The notes below the pieces were generated by a model. The model saw only the letters and a program-made list of their open reading frames with translations. It was not told the origin of the DNA and ran no database searches. The translations under genes were made by a program, and so were the position numbers. A DNA stretch of 35,556 nt from a bacterium (GTDB lineage Bacteria; Sysuimicrobiota; Sysuimicrobiia; Sysuimicrobiales; Segetimicrobiaceae), in contig DASSJF010000078.1 in the NCBI GenBank assembly GCA_035691305.1, positions 1 through 35,556 on the forward strand, read 5' to 3'. Every line of letters begins with the position of its first letter. Position 1 is the first letter of the stretch. This document shows positions 7,740 through 16,324 of the stretch, one piece after another.

Positions 7740-8867
7740 CTAGCGCGCGTCGCGTACCGCGGCGTCGAGCACACCGTCCACATCGGTCACAAACCGGTCG
7801 AAGGTGAACCCCTCGTCCACCCAGGCCCGTCCGGCCGCGCCCATGCGCGCGCGAAGCACGGGGTCCTTGATGAGACGCACCAGCGTCGCGGCGACGGCGC
7901 CCGCGTCGCGGCCGTCGACGACGTAACCTGTCACGCCGTCCTGAACCGCCTCCGGCGCGCCGCCGCCGTTTCCCGTGACTACGGGCAGCTCGAACGCGGA
8001 CGCCTCGATGTAGACGATGCCAAAACCTTCGCCGGTCCAGCCGCCGTCTCGCCGCTCGGCGACCGACGGCATGACGAAGATGTCGCCCGCGCCGTACAGC
8101 GCGGGAAGTCCGGCGCGCTGGACGGCGCCGACAAAGTCGACGGCCTCCGCCACCCCGCGTTCCTCGGCCAGCGCACGGAGCCGCGGAAGGTCGTCCCCGT
8201 CGCCGGCGACGACGTAGCGAACGCCGCCCGGCTCGGCAAGAATCGAGGGCAGCGCCGCTATCACCGTGTCGACGCCTTTGTATCGCTCCTGGGCGGACAG
8301 GCGAGCGACCGACAACAGCGTCACGTCGCCGTCGTGCGGCCGTCGAGGGACCGCGGCGGACGCTGCGCGCAGCAGCACCGGATCGACGGCGGGATGGACG
8401 ACGGCAAGCCGGGAAGCGGCTACTCCGTGGACCGACTCGATCTGACGCGCCGTGAAACGGCTCAGCGCGACGACGCGCGCGGCGCGCCGAAGCGCCGTTT
8501 GTCTGCGCGGTCCGAGCGGCCCCCACACGTCGATCCCGTATCCGATGACGACGTAGGGCACGCGATAGAGCCGCAGCAGCGTGTGGCCGATCGGTCCCAG
8601 CGCCACGTGGCTGCATACCACGAGGTCGCGGCTGCGCGCGTGGCGTACGGCTTGAGCCACGAACCGCGCCTGCGACAGCGGCGTCGACCGCCGGCCCTGG
8701 TCGCCGAGGTAACGCCCCGGGTGCGTGCGGTCGACCGCCTCGCCGTCCAGGAGGGAGAGCTCGTCGACGTGATTGCCGTTCGCGGCCGCGGCTTCGGCGA
8801 ACATCCGCGTGTACGCTTCCGCCCCGCCCAGCCCAAAATACTTGGTCGCGAGGACCAGGACGTTCAC
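7740..8867 (-). CDS. Glycosyltransferase family 4
   Basis: A 375-residue GT-B retaining glycosyltransferase. The N-terminus LVLATKYFGLGGAEAYTRMF (residues 4-23) has the glycine-rich loop of GT4 enzymes. The C-terminal donor domain shows the LLSVARLSAQERYKGVD strand and the E-x7-E region around FGIVYIEASAFELPVV. It probably adds one sugar of the repeat unit from a nucleotide-sugar donor on the cytoplasmic side. The start is GTG at 8867-8865, ten bases after the stop of the upstream epimerase gene, with no clear Shine-Dalgarno, so coupling is likely. The sugar is not predictable. Confidence 0.88.
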   Translation of the reverse strand: MNVLVLATKYFGLGGAEAYTRMFAEAAAANGNHVDELSLLDGEAVDRTHPGRYLGDQGRRSTPLSQARFVAQAVRHARSRDLVVCSHVALGPIGHTLLRLYRVPYVVIGYGIDVWGPLGPRRQTALRRAARVVALSRFTARQIESVHGVAASRLAVVHPAVDPVLLRAASAAVPRRPHDGDVTLLSVARLSAQERYKGVDTVIAALPSILAEPGGVRYVVAGDGDDLPRLRALAEERGVAEAVDFVGAVQRAGLPALYGAGDIFVMPSVAERRDGGWTGEGFGIVYIEASAFELPVVTGNGGGAPEAVQDGVTGYVVDGRDAGAVAATLVRLIKDPVLRARMGAAGRAWVDEGFTFDRFVTDVDGVLDAAVRDAR

Positions 8868-8877
8868 GCGGCGGGCT

Positions 8878-9909
8878 TCAGGCGCGGGGACTGGCGGCGA
8901 ACAGGTCGCGGTGGCTCTGCACCCAGCCGAGGAGGCGCCGAACGCCGTCGGCCGGTGCGACCTCCGGCTTCCATCCGAGCGCGCGACGAACCAGCGCCGT
9001 ATCGGAGACGTAGACCCGCTGATCGGACGGACGCCACTCCTCGAACGTCACGGCCGGACCGTGCCCGGTTTCCCGCTCGAGAATCTCGAGCAGCTCGAGT
9101 AGCGACAGGGTAAAGGCCGAGCCGCCGCCCGTGTTGTAGGCGCGTCCCCACGCGGCCGGGTCGTCGACCTCCAGAAAGCGCGCGTACAGCCGCACCAAGT
9201 CGTCGATAAACAGAACGTCCCGCACCTGTTTGCCGTCGCCGTAGATGGACAGCGGACGGCCGAGCACCGCCGCGATGACAAAATGGGCGACCCAGCCCTG
9301 ATCCTCGGTCCCGAACTGGCGCGGCCCGTACACGCAGGACAGGCGCAGCACCGCGGTGCGGAAGCCGTACATCCGGCCGTAGTCCTGCACATACTGGTCC
9401 GCGGCGCCTTTGCTGCAGCCGTACGGTGTGTGAAACTCGATCGGGTGCGCCTCTGAAACCCCGTCGCCGCGGGCGAAGACGTAGCGCCTGCCGCGCTCGA
9501 CGATCTCGAGGTCGTCCAATCCGCCGTACACTTTGTTCGTCGAGGCGAAGACAACCCTCGGCCCGCGCGGCGACCGGCGGGCGGCTTCCAAGACGTTGAG
9601 CGTGCCGAGCGCGTTGACGTCGAAGTCCTCGCGCGGGGCGGTCACCGAAGTGGTGACCGCGGTCTGCGCGGCGAGGTGGTAGATCGCGTCGATCCCGCCG
9701 GCGGCGGCCGCGACGGCCGCGGCGTCGCGGACATCGCCATGGACGAACTCGACCCGGCGGCCCGCCTCGGAGCGCAGCCACTCCGCGTTTGCGCGGACGC
9801 CGGCGCGGGAGAGATTGTCGAAGACCACGCAGTCGCAGCCGAGACCGGCGAGATGCCGGACGAGATTGCTGCCCATGAACCCGGCGCCGCCGGTCACCAG
9901 AATCTTCAT
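8878..9909 (-). CDS. NAD-dependent epimerase, CDP-paratose/tyvelose 2-epimerase-like
   Basis: A 343-residue extended SDR. TGGAGFMG (residues 6-13) binds NAD. ASTNKVYGG (122-130), TPYGCSKGAADQYVQDYG (161-178, Y163/K167) and the long insert VYGPRQFGTEDQGW (193-206) are the signature of the CDP-tyvelose-epimerase-like group, which inverts C-2 of deoxy-hexose nucleotides. The actual substrate here may differ, because no CDP-glucose synthetase or dehydratase partner is visible. The start is ATG at 9909-9907; readings that extend to 10518 cross the divergent PAP2 gene antisense and were rejected. It heads a minus-strand segment, separated by 105 bases from the divergent gene at 10015. Confidence 0.88.
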   Translation of the reverse strand: MKILVTGGAGFMGSNLVRHLAGLGCDCVVFDNLSRAGVRANAEWLRSEAGRRVEFVHGDVRDAAAVAAAAGGIDAIYHLAAQTAVTTSVTAPREDFDVNALGTLNVLEAARRSPRGPRVVFASTNKVYGGLDDLEIVERGRRYVFARGDGVSEAHPIEFHTPYGCSKGAADQYVQDYGRMYGFRTAVLRLSCVYGPRQFGTEDQGWVAHFVIAAVLGRPLSIYGDGKQVRDVLFIDDLVRLYARFLEVDDPAAWGRAYNTGGGSAFTLSLLELLEILERETGHGPAVTFEEWRPSDQRVYVSDTALVRRALGWKPEVAPADGVRRLLGWVQSHRDLFAASPRA

Positions 9910-10014
9910 GTCGGCGCGACGATTACGCTGCCGCGCGGCTCCGCTCCTCTGTGGCCGGACCCCGCGGGACGCCGGCGGGAGGAACGAGGACGCTGGGACC
10001 GTGAACCGACGAGT

Positions 10015-10599
10015 ATGAGCATCCCGCGATTCACGGCCGCGCTGGCGCTGTTTCTCGCGGTCGGGACCGGCACGTTCGCCCTCCCGTCGCACGCGTGGGA
10101 TCTGGACGTAACGAGGTGGCTGCAGCGCGCGGCGCCGGGACCGGATCTCCCCGCCGCGATCTTCGTATTTCTTGGGGACGCCGAGGTGCTCATCCCCGCG
10201 GTCGCGCTCGCGGCGGTGCTGCTGTGGCGGCGCGCCCCGGCCCGGGCGTGGACCGCGGTGTGGCTCGCCTGCGGTCTGACCGCCGTCAGTCTGCTCGCCC
10301 TGGCGCTCAAGTTCACGATCCCCCATCCGGGCCCGCCCCCGGAGTTCCAACGCGCCGTCCAGCGGGTCGGACTGAGCGTGCAGCAGCCCTACAGTTTCCC
10401 GTCGGGCCACACGACGCGCACCACGTTCTTCGCGATCGCCGCGCTCGGGCGCACGCCGGCTGCCGGCGCGGCGCTGATCGTGGTCATGATGGCCGCCCTC
10501 GTGTACATCGGCGACCACTGGACGTCCGACGTGTTGGGCGGGCTGTGTCTCGGCTGGGCGTGCGCGGAGGCGGCCCGGCTCGTTCGGCCGCGCGGCTAG
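10015..10599 (+). CDS. PAP2-family membrane phosphatase with altered active-site motifs
   Basis: A 194-residue protein with several membrane segments and a PAP2 core. PSGH (residues 129-132) and H168-x3-D172 (in GDHWTSDV) are present, as is K99. Motif 1 (K-x6-RP) has G106 where arginine is expected, and motif 3 (SR-x5-H) has A161-L162 instead of SR, so both phosphate-binding arginines are missing. Canonical relatives dephosphorylate undecaprenyl pyrophosphate or lipid phosphates at the outer face of the membrane, which would suit a Wzx/Wzy locus. Activity here is uncertain. It is one of only two plus-strand genes. Its TAG stop overlaps the TAG of the opposing nucleotidyltransferase gene in the four bases CTAG. 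Confidence 0.82.
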   Translation: MSIPRFTAALALFLAVGTGTFALPSHAWDLDVTRWLQRAAPGPDLPAAIFVFLGDAEVLIPAVALAAVLLWRRAPARAWTAVWLACGLTAVSLLALALKFTIPHPGPPPEFQRAVQRVGLSVQQPYSFPSGHTTRTTFFAIAALGRTPAAGAALIVVMMAALVYIGDHWTSDVLGGLCLGWACAEAARLVRPRG

Positions 10600-11588
10600 G
10601 CCAGCTCGATTTCGGAACTATCGCCGATGTTGATGCGGACCTGCCGGCCTTTCACGCTGGCCCGCTCGCCGATGATCGATTCCTCGAGGACGACCCGTTC
10701 GACGCGGGCGTGCGCGTTGACGATGCTCTCCCGCAGCACCGAGTTCACGACCTGCGCTCCCTCGGCGATCGTCACGTACGGGCCGATCACCGACCCCTCG
10801 ACGATCGCGGAATCGGCGATCGAGGACGGCGGGATGACGAAGGTTCCGTCGATGCGGCGGGGGTTGGGCGCGGAAGCGAGCAGCGCGTGGTTGGCGCGGA
10901 GCAGCGCCTCCGGCGTACCGCAGTCGTACCAGTGGGGGACGGGGAACGTCCTGAGACGCGCCCCGCGGTCGACGAAGATCTGCAGCGCGTCGGCGAGCCA
11001 GTACTCGCCCCGCGCGGTGCGCCGCAGGGCCACCATCTCTTCGAGGGCCGCGCGAAACGGCGGCGCCTCCTGGATCACGTACACCCCGACCACGGCGAGG
11101 TCGGGGATGTGCGACAGCCCGACCGGCGGCTGCTCCGGCTTCTCCCACAAACGCCGGACGAAGCCGTCGCCGTCGACCTCGACGACGCCGAAGGCGCCCG
11201 GGTTCTCGACGCGGTGGACGCCGATCGCCGAGTGGGGCAGGCGCATCGCGCTGCGGAGATCGGCCTCCACGATCGTGTCCCCGAACACGATCAGGGTCGG
11301 CCCCGTGAGATGTTCGCGCGCCAAGTAGATCGCATGACCGTTGCCGAGCGCCTCCTCCTGGTGCACGAAGTGCGCGTCGAACCGGTAGCGTTCGCGCACG
11401 TAGTCTTCCACCTGCTCGGCCAGGTGCCCGACGACGAACGTAATCTCCTCGATGCCGAGGCCGCCCAGTTCGTCGAGAATATGGGCGAGGATCGGCTTGC
11501 CGGCCACGTTCATCAACACTTTCGGCTGGGTGTGCGTGTGCGGCCGCAGGCGCGTGCCGCGTCCGGCCACCGGGATGATGGCCTTCAC
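10596..11588 (-). CDS. Sugar-phosphate nucleotidyltransferase with C-terminal left-handed beta-helix domain
   Basis: A 330-residue nucleotidyltransferase. The N-terminal catalytic domain shows the signature VAGRGTRLRPHTHTQPKVL (residues 7-25) and the EKPEQPP loop. Roughly the last 75 residues contain isoleucine/valine-spaced hexapeptide turns (IADSAIVEGSVIGPYVTI), a left-handed beta-helix. This layout fits long glucose-1-phosphate thymidylyltransferase or mannose-1-phosphate guanylyltransferase relatives; the nucleotide is not decided by sequence. The start is GTG at 11588-11586 in a GTGA overlap with the gene upstream, which is also a nucleotidyltransferase. It ends convergently with the PAP2 gene in a shared CTAG. 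Confidence 0.9.
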   Translation of the reverse strand: MKAIIPVAGRGTRLRPHTHTQPKVLMNVAGKPILAHILDELGGLGIEEITFVVGHLAEQVEDYVRERYRFDAHFVHQEEALGNGHAIYLAREHLTGPTLIVFGDTIVEADLRSAMRLPHSAIGVHRVENPGAFGVVEVDGDGFVRRLWEKPEQPPVGLSHIPDLAVVGVYVIQEAPPFRAALEEMVALRRTARGEYWLADALQIFVDRGARLRTFPVPHWYDCGTPEALLRANHALLASAPNPRRIDGTFVIPPSSIADSAIVEGSVIGPYVTIAEGAQVVNSVLRESIVNAHARVERVVLEESIIGERASVKGRQVRINIGDSSEIELA

Positions 11589-12301
11589 GTCTGTTCCTCG
11601 CGCAGCACGCCGAACAACCGACGCTGGAACTCGGCGGCCACTTCGTTCACATCCTTGATCGTGTCGACGCCCCGCCAGTACGCCCGCGACCGGTAGGCGC
11701 CGAGCCGGCCGTCGCGGGCGAGCTCCGGAAACGTGGTCGTCTCGTGGTCTCCCTGCGCCGGCAGCAGGCCGCGGACCGACGGGGAGAGCGCGTACACGCC
11801 CGCGTTGATCCAGTACGGCAGCTCCGGCTTTTCGCGGAACCGCGTCACGCGATCGTGATCGTCCAGCTCGACGATGCCGTAGGGGCTCACAAAGGGCGTG
11901 AGCACGACGGTCGCGACCGCGTGTCCGGCGCGGTGGGCCGCCAGCAGCGGGGCGAGGGCGAAGTTCGTGATCACGTCGCCGTTGGTCGCGATGACGACGT
12001 CCTCCCCGGGGGGTACGTGCCCGAGCGCGGCGCGCAGGCCGCCGCCGCGTCCCAAGGGCTCGTCCTCGATGGCGTGTGTGATGCGGACGCCGAGGCGCTG
12101 GCCGTCACCGAAGTAGCTTTCGATCACCTCGTGCCGGTAGCCGGACGCGATGACGAGATCCGTGATGCCCTGGGTCTGAAGCCAGTGAATCTGGTAGCCC
12201 AGGATGGGCACCCCCATGATCTCCACCATAGCCTTCGGCCGGTCCTCGGTGAACGGCCTGAGCCGTTCTCCCTTTCCCCCCGCGAGCACGATGGCGTACA
12301 T
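11585..12301 (-). CDS. Sugar-phosphate nucleotidyltransferase, HddC/GDP-mannose-pyrophosphorylase-like
   Basis: A 238-residue single-domain nucleotidyltransferase with the signature VLAGGKGERLRPFTEDRPKA (residues 5-24), ATNGDVITN and REKPELPYW. The length and lack of a beta-helix tail match HddC, the D-glycero-alpha-D-manno-heptose-1-phosphate guanylyltransferase. This makes it a candidate for the last step of GDP-heptose synthesis with gmhA and hddA at 2.7-4.4 kb. The gene at 32725-33462 competes for that role. The start is ATG at 12301-12299, with GGAGG four bases upstream; an in-frame extension to 12391 has no such support. It is followed in a GTGA overlap by the second nucleotidyltransferase. 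Confidence 0.87.
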   Translation of the reverse strand: MYAIVLAGGKGERLRPFTEDRPKAMVEIMGVPILGYQIHWLQTQGITDLVIASGYRHEVIESYFGDGQRLGVRITHAIEDEPLGRGGGLRAALGHVPPGEDVVIATNGDVITNFALAPLLAAHRAGHAVATVVLTPFVSPYGIVELDDHDRVTRFREKPELPYWINAGVYALSPSVRGLLPAQGDHETTTFPELARDGRLGAYRSRAYWRGVDTIKDVNEVAAEFQRRLFGVLREEQT

Positions 12302-12314
12302 ACGACCTCCGGCG

Positions 12315-13310
12315 TCAGAACCGTGCGTCCCGAGCGATCTGGTCCCGGTGCTGCATGAACCATTCAAACGTCCGCCGCGCGCCCGTGTCAAAGTCGGTCG
12401 ACGGCCGGTAACCCAGCAGGCGGCCGGCCTTTTCCACCGCCGCGCACCGCCGCACGATGTTGTCCCAGGGGCGGCGCGGGACGTACCGAACGCCGGCCGG
12501 GTTGCCGGTCATTTCGTTGATCAGCCCCGCCAGATACGCGACCGTCGTTTCCTTCCCCGACGCCAGGTTCATCGCCTCGCCGACGGCCTCGTTCGCCACA
12601 CCGGCGGCAAGCAGCCCTTCGACGATGTCCCCGACGTAGGTGAAGTCGCGCGTCTCCTCGCCGGTCCCCATGATCGGCAGCGGTTCTCTCCGCAGGGCCC
12701 AATAGATGAAGTTGGGGATCACGTTCCGGTACCGGCCCGGGATTTCTCCGGGTCCATATACATTAAAGAAGCGCGCGCGCACGACGGGCACCTTGTAGTA
12801 GTGAAAGAAAAAGTTGCAGTAGAGCTCGCCGAGCAGTTTGGTGATCTGATACGGCGTGTCGAGATCGATAGACACGAAATCTTCTCGCAGCGGCAGCGGG
12901 GCCGCGCTGCCGTACACCGAACAGCCGGACGACGCGTAGACGAACCGCCGGACCGCGGCGAGCCGCGCGAACTGCAGGACTTTGAGCGTGCCGAGGCCGT
13001 TGACCATCAAATCCTGCTCGGGATGATCAATCGAGTTCTGATTCGCGAACAGCGCCGCCAGATGAAACACGTAGTCCGGCTTCTGCGCGAACGCGGTGTG
13101 CAGCGCTTCGTCGTCGAGCACGCTCCCCTGCTGGAAGCGCACCGCCGGATCGTCGGGAACGTTCCAGCGGCTGGCGGATGACAGGTCGTCGAGCACGACG
13201 ATCTGCGCGGCGCCGTGCGCCGCCAGCGCGCGGACGAGGCTGGCGCCGATGCAGCCGGCGCCGCCCGTCACCACAACGGTGCTGTCGGCATAGGCTTGGT
13301 CCAACGTCAT
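12315..13310 (-). CDS. NAD-dependent nucleotide-sugar epimerase (extended SDR)
   Basis: A 331-residue extended SDR with TGGAGCIG (residues 15-22) for NAD, an active-site segment SSGCSVYG, and TPYQITK providing the Tyr/Lys pair. MGTGEETRDFTYVGD is typical of UDP-glucose 4-epimerase-like and dTDP-glucose-dehydratase-like families. The reaction is probably epimerisation; the substrate is unknown. Two starts are possible: ATG at 13310-13308, with AAGGGAG seven bases upstream, or GTG at 13316-13314, only one base from that site. The ATG is preferred on spacing. The gene sits between the bi-domain oxidoreductase (12 bases upstream) and the HddC-like nucleotidyltransferase (13 bases downstream), in one operon. 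Confidence 0.88.
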   Translation of the reverse strand: MTLDQAYADSTVVVTGGAGCIGASLVRALAAHGAAQIVVLDDLSSASRWNVPDDPAVRFQQGSVLDDEALHTAFAQKPDYVFHLAALFANQNSIDHPEQDLMVNGLGTLKVLQFARLAAVRRFVYASSGCSVYGSAAPLPLREDFVSIDLDTPYQITKLLGELYCNFFFHYYKVPVVRARFFNVYGPGEIPGRYRNVIPNFIYWALRREPLPIMGTGEETRDFTYVGDIVEGLLAAGVANEAVGEAMNLASGKETTVAYLAGLINEMTGNPAGVRYVPRRPWDNIVRRCAAVEKAGRLLGYRPSTDFDTGARRTFEWFMQHRDQIARDARF

Positions 13311-13317
13311 CGCCACG

Positions 13318-13324
13318 CTCCCTT
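13318..13324 (-). promoter_or_regulatory. Ribosome binding site that decides the SDR start at 13310
   Basis: It reads AAGGGAG on the minus strand, seven bases before ATG 13310-13308 but only one base before the alternative GTG 13316-13314. The spacing favours the ATG. Confidence 0.55.
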
Positions 13325-15431
13325 ATGCGCTTCTCTGGGCCGGAAGAACGGCCGCGGCGTCCACCGCGACGGGTTTGCCCGTGCGGACCGACTCGAGGAC
13401 GGCCAGGCAGGCCAGCGTGTTGGCCGCGTACGCGGACGCGGCCACCGGCGCCGCGGTCTCTCCGCGAACGGCCGCGATCCACGCGCGCAGTTCCTCGTCG
13501 AATCCCTTCGCCGTCTCCGAGCGGTGAATCCGGCGTGCCCGTCCGCCGCGGACGAGCGTCAGATGCCGGAAGTCGTCGAGGGTCGCGGCGAACCCGGCGC
13601 CGAAGGCCTCGAGCCGCTCGCGCGATTCCGCCCGGTCGGCGCCGTCCGCGTAGACGACCGAGGCCGTGGACCCGTCGCCAAACGCGGCGGTGACGACAAG
13701 CGTCGCCCCGCCGGCACGCGCAAACACCTCGATCGGATCGGCCTCGGTCAAATACTGCAGCAAGTCGATGAAGTGCCCCCCCTCGGCGAGCCACCGTCCC
13801 CCGCCTTCCTTGGGATCATACACCCAATGATCCGGGGGGATCGCCCCGGCGTTCACGCGATACGTGAGCGCGAGAGGACGTTGGCCGGCCAGAAACTCCT
13901 TGAGCAACCCGGCCAAGCCGGAGTAGCGACGGTTGAATCCGACCATCAAGACGCGCGATGACGCGGCGTGGGCTTCGAGCACCCCGCGGGTCTGCTCCGC
14001 CGTCAGCGCCAACGGCTTCTCGACGAAGACGTGCTTTCCGCTGCGAAGGGCGTCGATCGCGAGCGGCGCGTGCAGATCGTGGCGGGTGGCGACGACGACC
14101 GCCTTGATCTCGGGGGCGTTCATGATCTCGCGGACGTCGGTGGTGCAGCGCTCGAACCCGAGGCGGTCCCCGGCGTGACGGGCCGACAACCCGCTCCGCG
14201 TGGCGATCGTGTGCAGGCGCACGCCGGGTAGGCCGCGCAGCGCCGGGAGGAGCACCGTCTGGGCGAATAGGCCGCCGCCGATCACTCCAACCGCGACCGG
14301 TTCGGCCGCGGGAGACGGGGTCGCGGCCGTCCCCGGGCGGGCGGCCGGACGCAGCGTCTGCGTCCGGCCGCCCGCGTCGCGCTCCGGATAGACCAATACC
14401 ACGCCGAGGTGCGGCTCTCGGACACGCCCGCGGATCAGCGCGTACGCCTCCCCGGCCCGCTCGATCGGAAACCGATGAGTGATCAACGGCTCGACCCGGA
14501 CACTGCCGCGCCCAAGCGCCGCCACGAAGTCGGCGTTGTCCTGGGGCAGCGCCGATCGCGAGAGGAGCAACGACAGTTCCTTCTGCCAGTATGGACGCCG
14601 CGGGATGTCCATGCCCGTCACGCCGACCATCACGACGGTGCCGCCCGACCGTGCCAGCTCCGCCGCCAACTCGACAGGTCCGTTGCTGGTCGTCGCGGCG
14701 GTGATGATCACCGCGTCCGCGCCGGCGCCACCGGAAAGCCGTCCCGCGTCGGCCTGCGCCTCGTCCGCGCTCGTGGCCGCGGCATCGGCGCCGAGATCTC
14801 GAGCGAGGGCCGCGCGCGCAGGGGCGATGTCCTGCCCCAGCACCCGGCAGCCCAGGCCTTTCAGAAGCTGGACGGTCAGCTGGCCGAGGAGTCCCAAGCC
14901 GATCACGGCCACGACGTTTCCGGCACCGGCGCCGGACCGCCGGATGCCGTGCAGCGCGATGCCACCCAGCATCGCAAACGCCCCGGCCTCCCACGACACG
15001 CCCGCGGGAAGGGGGACGCACTGCTGCTCGGGCACGACCACCATTTCGGCGTGAAGCGCCCAATCGGCGCCGGTGCAGGCGACGCGATCTCCGGGCCGCG
15101 CGCCGGTCACGCCGGCGCCGGTGTCCGCTACCAGACCCGCGCAGCTGTAGCCCAACGGAAACGGCCGGTCCAGACGCAAAAATCCCTCGCGGATCGTCGT
15201 ACGCAGGCCGTCCCGACGCACCTTATTGAGCGCCTCGCGCACCAGGTCCGGCCGGGCCCGCGCCTTGCCGAGCAGACTCTTGCCCGCGAGTTCGATCACG
15301 AGCCGCTCGGTGCCCGCGCTGACGACGGACGCGGCGTTGCGAACGAGTACCGTGTCTCGGCGTACCTGCGGCACCGGAACGTCCGCCACACGCAGCGCCC
15401 CGGTGCGGGGGCTCAATACCACCTGCTTCAT
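13323..15431 (-). CDS. Bi-domain oxidoreductase: MDR alcohol-dehydrogenase domain fused to Gfo/Idh/MocA domain
   Basis: A 702-residue fusion. Residues 1-350 are a medium-chain dehydrogenase (substrate fold, then Rossmann motif VIGLGLLG at 176-183). Residues 351-378 are a Pro/Ala-rich linker. Residues 379-702 are a Gfo/Idh/MocA oxidoreductase with VGVIGGGLFA (381-390) and the hallmark EKP (471-473). Such fusions recur in bacterial exopolysaccharide loci, and both halves are NAD(P)-dependent sugar oxidoreductases in other settings. The joint reaction is not established. The start is ATG at 15431-15429, in ATGA overlap with the GT2 gene upstream; a reading to 15491 lacks support. The linker is encoded by a perfect 18-bp inverted repeat (14337-14375), which may mark an old gene fusion. 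Confidence 0.9.
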   Translation of the reverse strand: MKQVVLSPRTGALRVADVPVPQVRRDTVLVRNAASVVSAGTERLVIELAGKSLLGKARARPDLVREALNKVRRDGLRTTIREGFLRLDRPFPLGYSCAGLVADTGAGVTGARPGDRVACTGADWALHAEMVVVPEQQCVPLPAGVSWEAGAFAMLGGIALHGIRRSGAGAGNVVAVIGLGLLGQLTVQLLKGLGCRVLGQDIAPARAALARDLGADAAATSADEAQADAGRLSGGAGADAVIITAATTSNGPVELAAELARSGGTVVMVGVTGMDIPRRPYWQKELSLLLSRSALPQDNADFVAALGRGSVRVEPLITHRFPIERAGEAYALIRGRVREPHLGVVLVYPERDAGGRTQTLRPAARPGTAATPSPAAEPVAVGVIGGGLFAQTVLLPALRGLPGVRLHTIATRSGLSARHAGDRLGFERCTTDVREIMNAPEIKAVVVATRHDLHAPLAIDALRSGKHVFVEKPLALTAEQTRGVLEAHAASSRVLMVGFNRRYSGLAGLLKEFLAGQRPLALTYRVNAGAIPPDHWVYDPKEGGGRWLAEGGHFIDLLQYLTEADPIEVFARAGGATLVVTAAFGDGSTASVVYADGADRAESRERLEAFGAGFAATLDDFRHLTLVRGGRARRIHRSETAKGFDEELRAWIAAVRGETAAPVAASAYAANTLACLAVLESVRTGKPVAVDAAAVLPAQRSA
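14337..14375. repeat. Perfect 18-bp inverted repeat with 3-base loop in the interdomain linker of the bi-domain oxidoreductase
   Basis: Left arm 14337-14354 reads GCGGGCGGCCGGACGCAG. The right arm 14358-14375 is its exact reverse complement, and the loop is CGT. It encodes residues 353-365, exactly the linker between the MDR and Gfo/Idh/MocA domains. No T-tract follows on either strand, so it is not a canonical terminator. Confidence 0.93.
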
Positions 15432-16324
15432 CTCATCCCGCCCCTCACCCGGGCATCGAGCAGCATCGCGTCGATCAGGAGCCGGTACCAAAGCGCCTGC
15501 AGGGAATGGTAGATAAACCCTTCCCGACCGTCAAGAAAACCGCCGCGAAGCAGATAGCGGTAGAGGAAATACAGGAGGGCGCGCAGGCCCGCCGGCGTCC
15601 GGCGGTAGACGCGCGTGTACCACCACCGCGACCGCTCCGCGGGCACGGCGCTGCCCCAGCGCGCCGGCAGCCCGGCGGCATCGTGACGCAGCAACTCCTC
15701 GGCGTTCAGCCGCGCGTAGCGTGTGTGCCGCTCGATCCAGCGCTCTAGCGGCCGCCGATCCTCGTGCAGCAGGTCGCCGTGCAGACGGGCCGTCGGTCCG
15801 TCGACGAGGAGGTGCTCGTCGACGCCGCGGTCCTCGCACCGCGCCACGCGGTGGCGAACGACGCGGAGAAGCCACACGGGGTAGTAACCGCCGTGACGGA
15901 GCCAGCGGCCCAAAAACACGAACCGCCGCTTCACCTGAAACCCGGCGATGCCGGCCGGCGGCGCCGCAAGCACCGCGGTGAGCTCCGCCCGCAACTCCGG
16001 CGTTACGGCTTCGTCGGCGTCCAAGAACAACACCCACTCCGGTCCCAGCGGCAGCGACCGAAGGGCCCAGTTGCGCTGCGCGGCGTACCCAGGAAACTCG
16101 CGCGGGACGACGCGCGCGCCCGCGTCGCGGGCAAGCGCGGCCGTCCGGTCGGTGCTTAGCGAATCGACGACCCAGACTTCCGCCGCCCAGCCCACGACGC
16201 CGGCGAGGGCGTGCGGCAGATTGTCCTCTTCGTTCCGAGCCAGAATAATGACCGCGAGCGGGACGGGGCCGGTCCGTGCGGACGTCTCCGGGGTGGGCGC
16301 CGGCGCGGGCTGCGACCCGGTCAC
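15428..16324 (-). CDS. Glycosyltransferase family 2, WaaE-like
   Basis: A 298-residue GT2 enzyme. After a Pro-rich N-terminal stretch come VIILARNEEDNLPHAL, VVDSLSTDRT, FPGYAAQRNWAL and the metal-binding FLDADE motif. These resemble WaaE/KdtX-type LPS-core glucosyltransferases and related enzymes. The C-terminal third is rich in aromatic and hydrophobic residues (LLYFLYRYLLRGGFLDGREG) and could attach to the membrane. The start is GTG at 16324-16322, in GTGA overlap with the sugar-transferase gene; a longer reading to 16933 runs antisense-like through that gene. Predicted to add an early sugar after the initiating transferase. Sugar not determined. Confidence 0.88.
   Translation of the reverse strand: MTGSQPAPAPTPETSARTGPVPLAVIILARNEEDNLPHALAGVVGWAAEVWVVDSLSTDRTAALARDAGARVVPREFPGYAAQRNWALRSLPLGPEWVLFLDADEAVTPELRAELTAVLAAPPAGIAGFQVKRRFVFLGRWLRHGGYYPVWLLRVVRHRVARCEDRGVDEHLLVDGPTARLHGDLLHEDRRPLERWIERHTRYARLNAEELLRHDAAGLPARWGSAVPAERSRWWYTRVYRRTPAGLRALLYFLYRYLLRGGFLDGREGFIYHSLQALWYRLLIDAMLLDARVRGGMR

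Noticed and set aside
6027-9113. 1028-codon open frame on the plus strand
   Set aside because: It is antisense to three well-supported minus-strand genes, is extreme in Arg/Asp/His/Gly content and has no family motif; long open antisense frames are expected at this GC.
10095-11696. 533-codon plus-strand frame
   Set aside because: It overlaps the PAP2 gene in another frame and the nucleotidyltransferase antisense; no recognisable domain.
14337-14375. Linker hairpin as a transcription terminator
   Set aside because: No T-tract on either strand and it lies inside a continuous reading frame with conserved domains on both sides.
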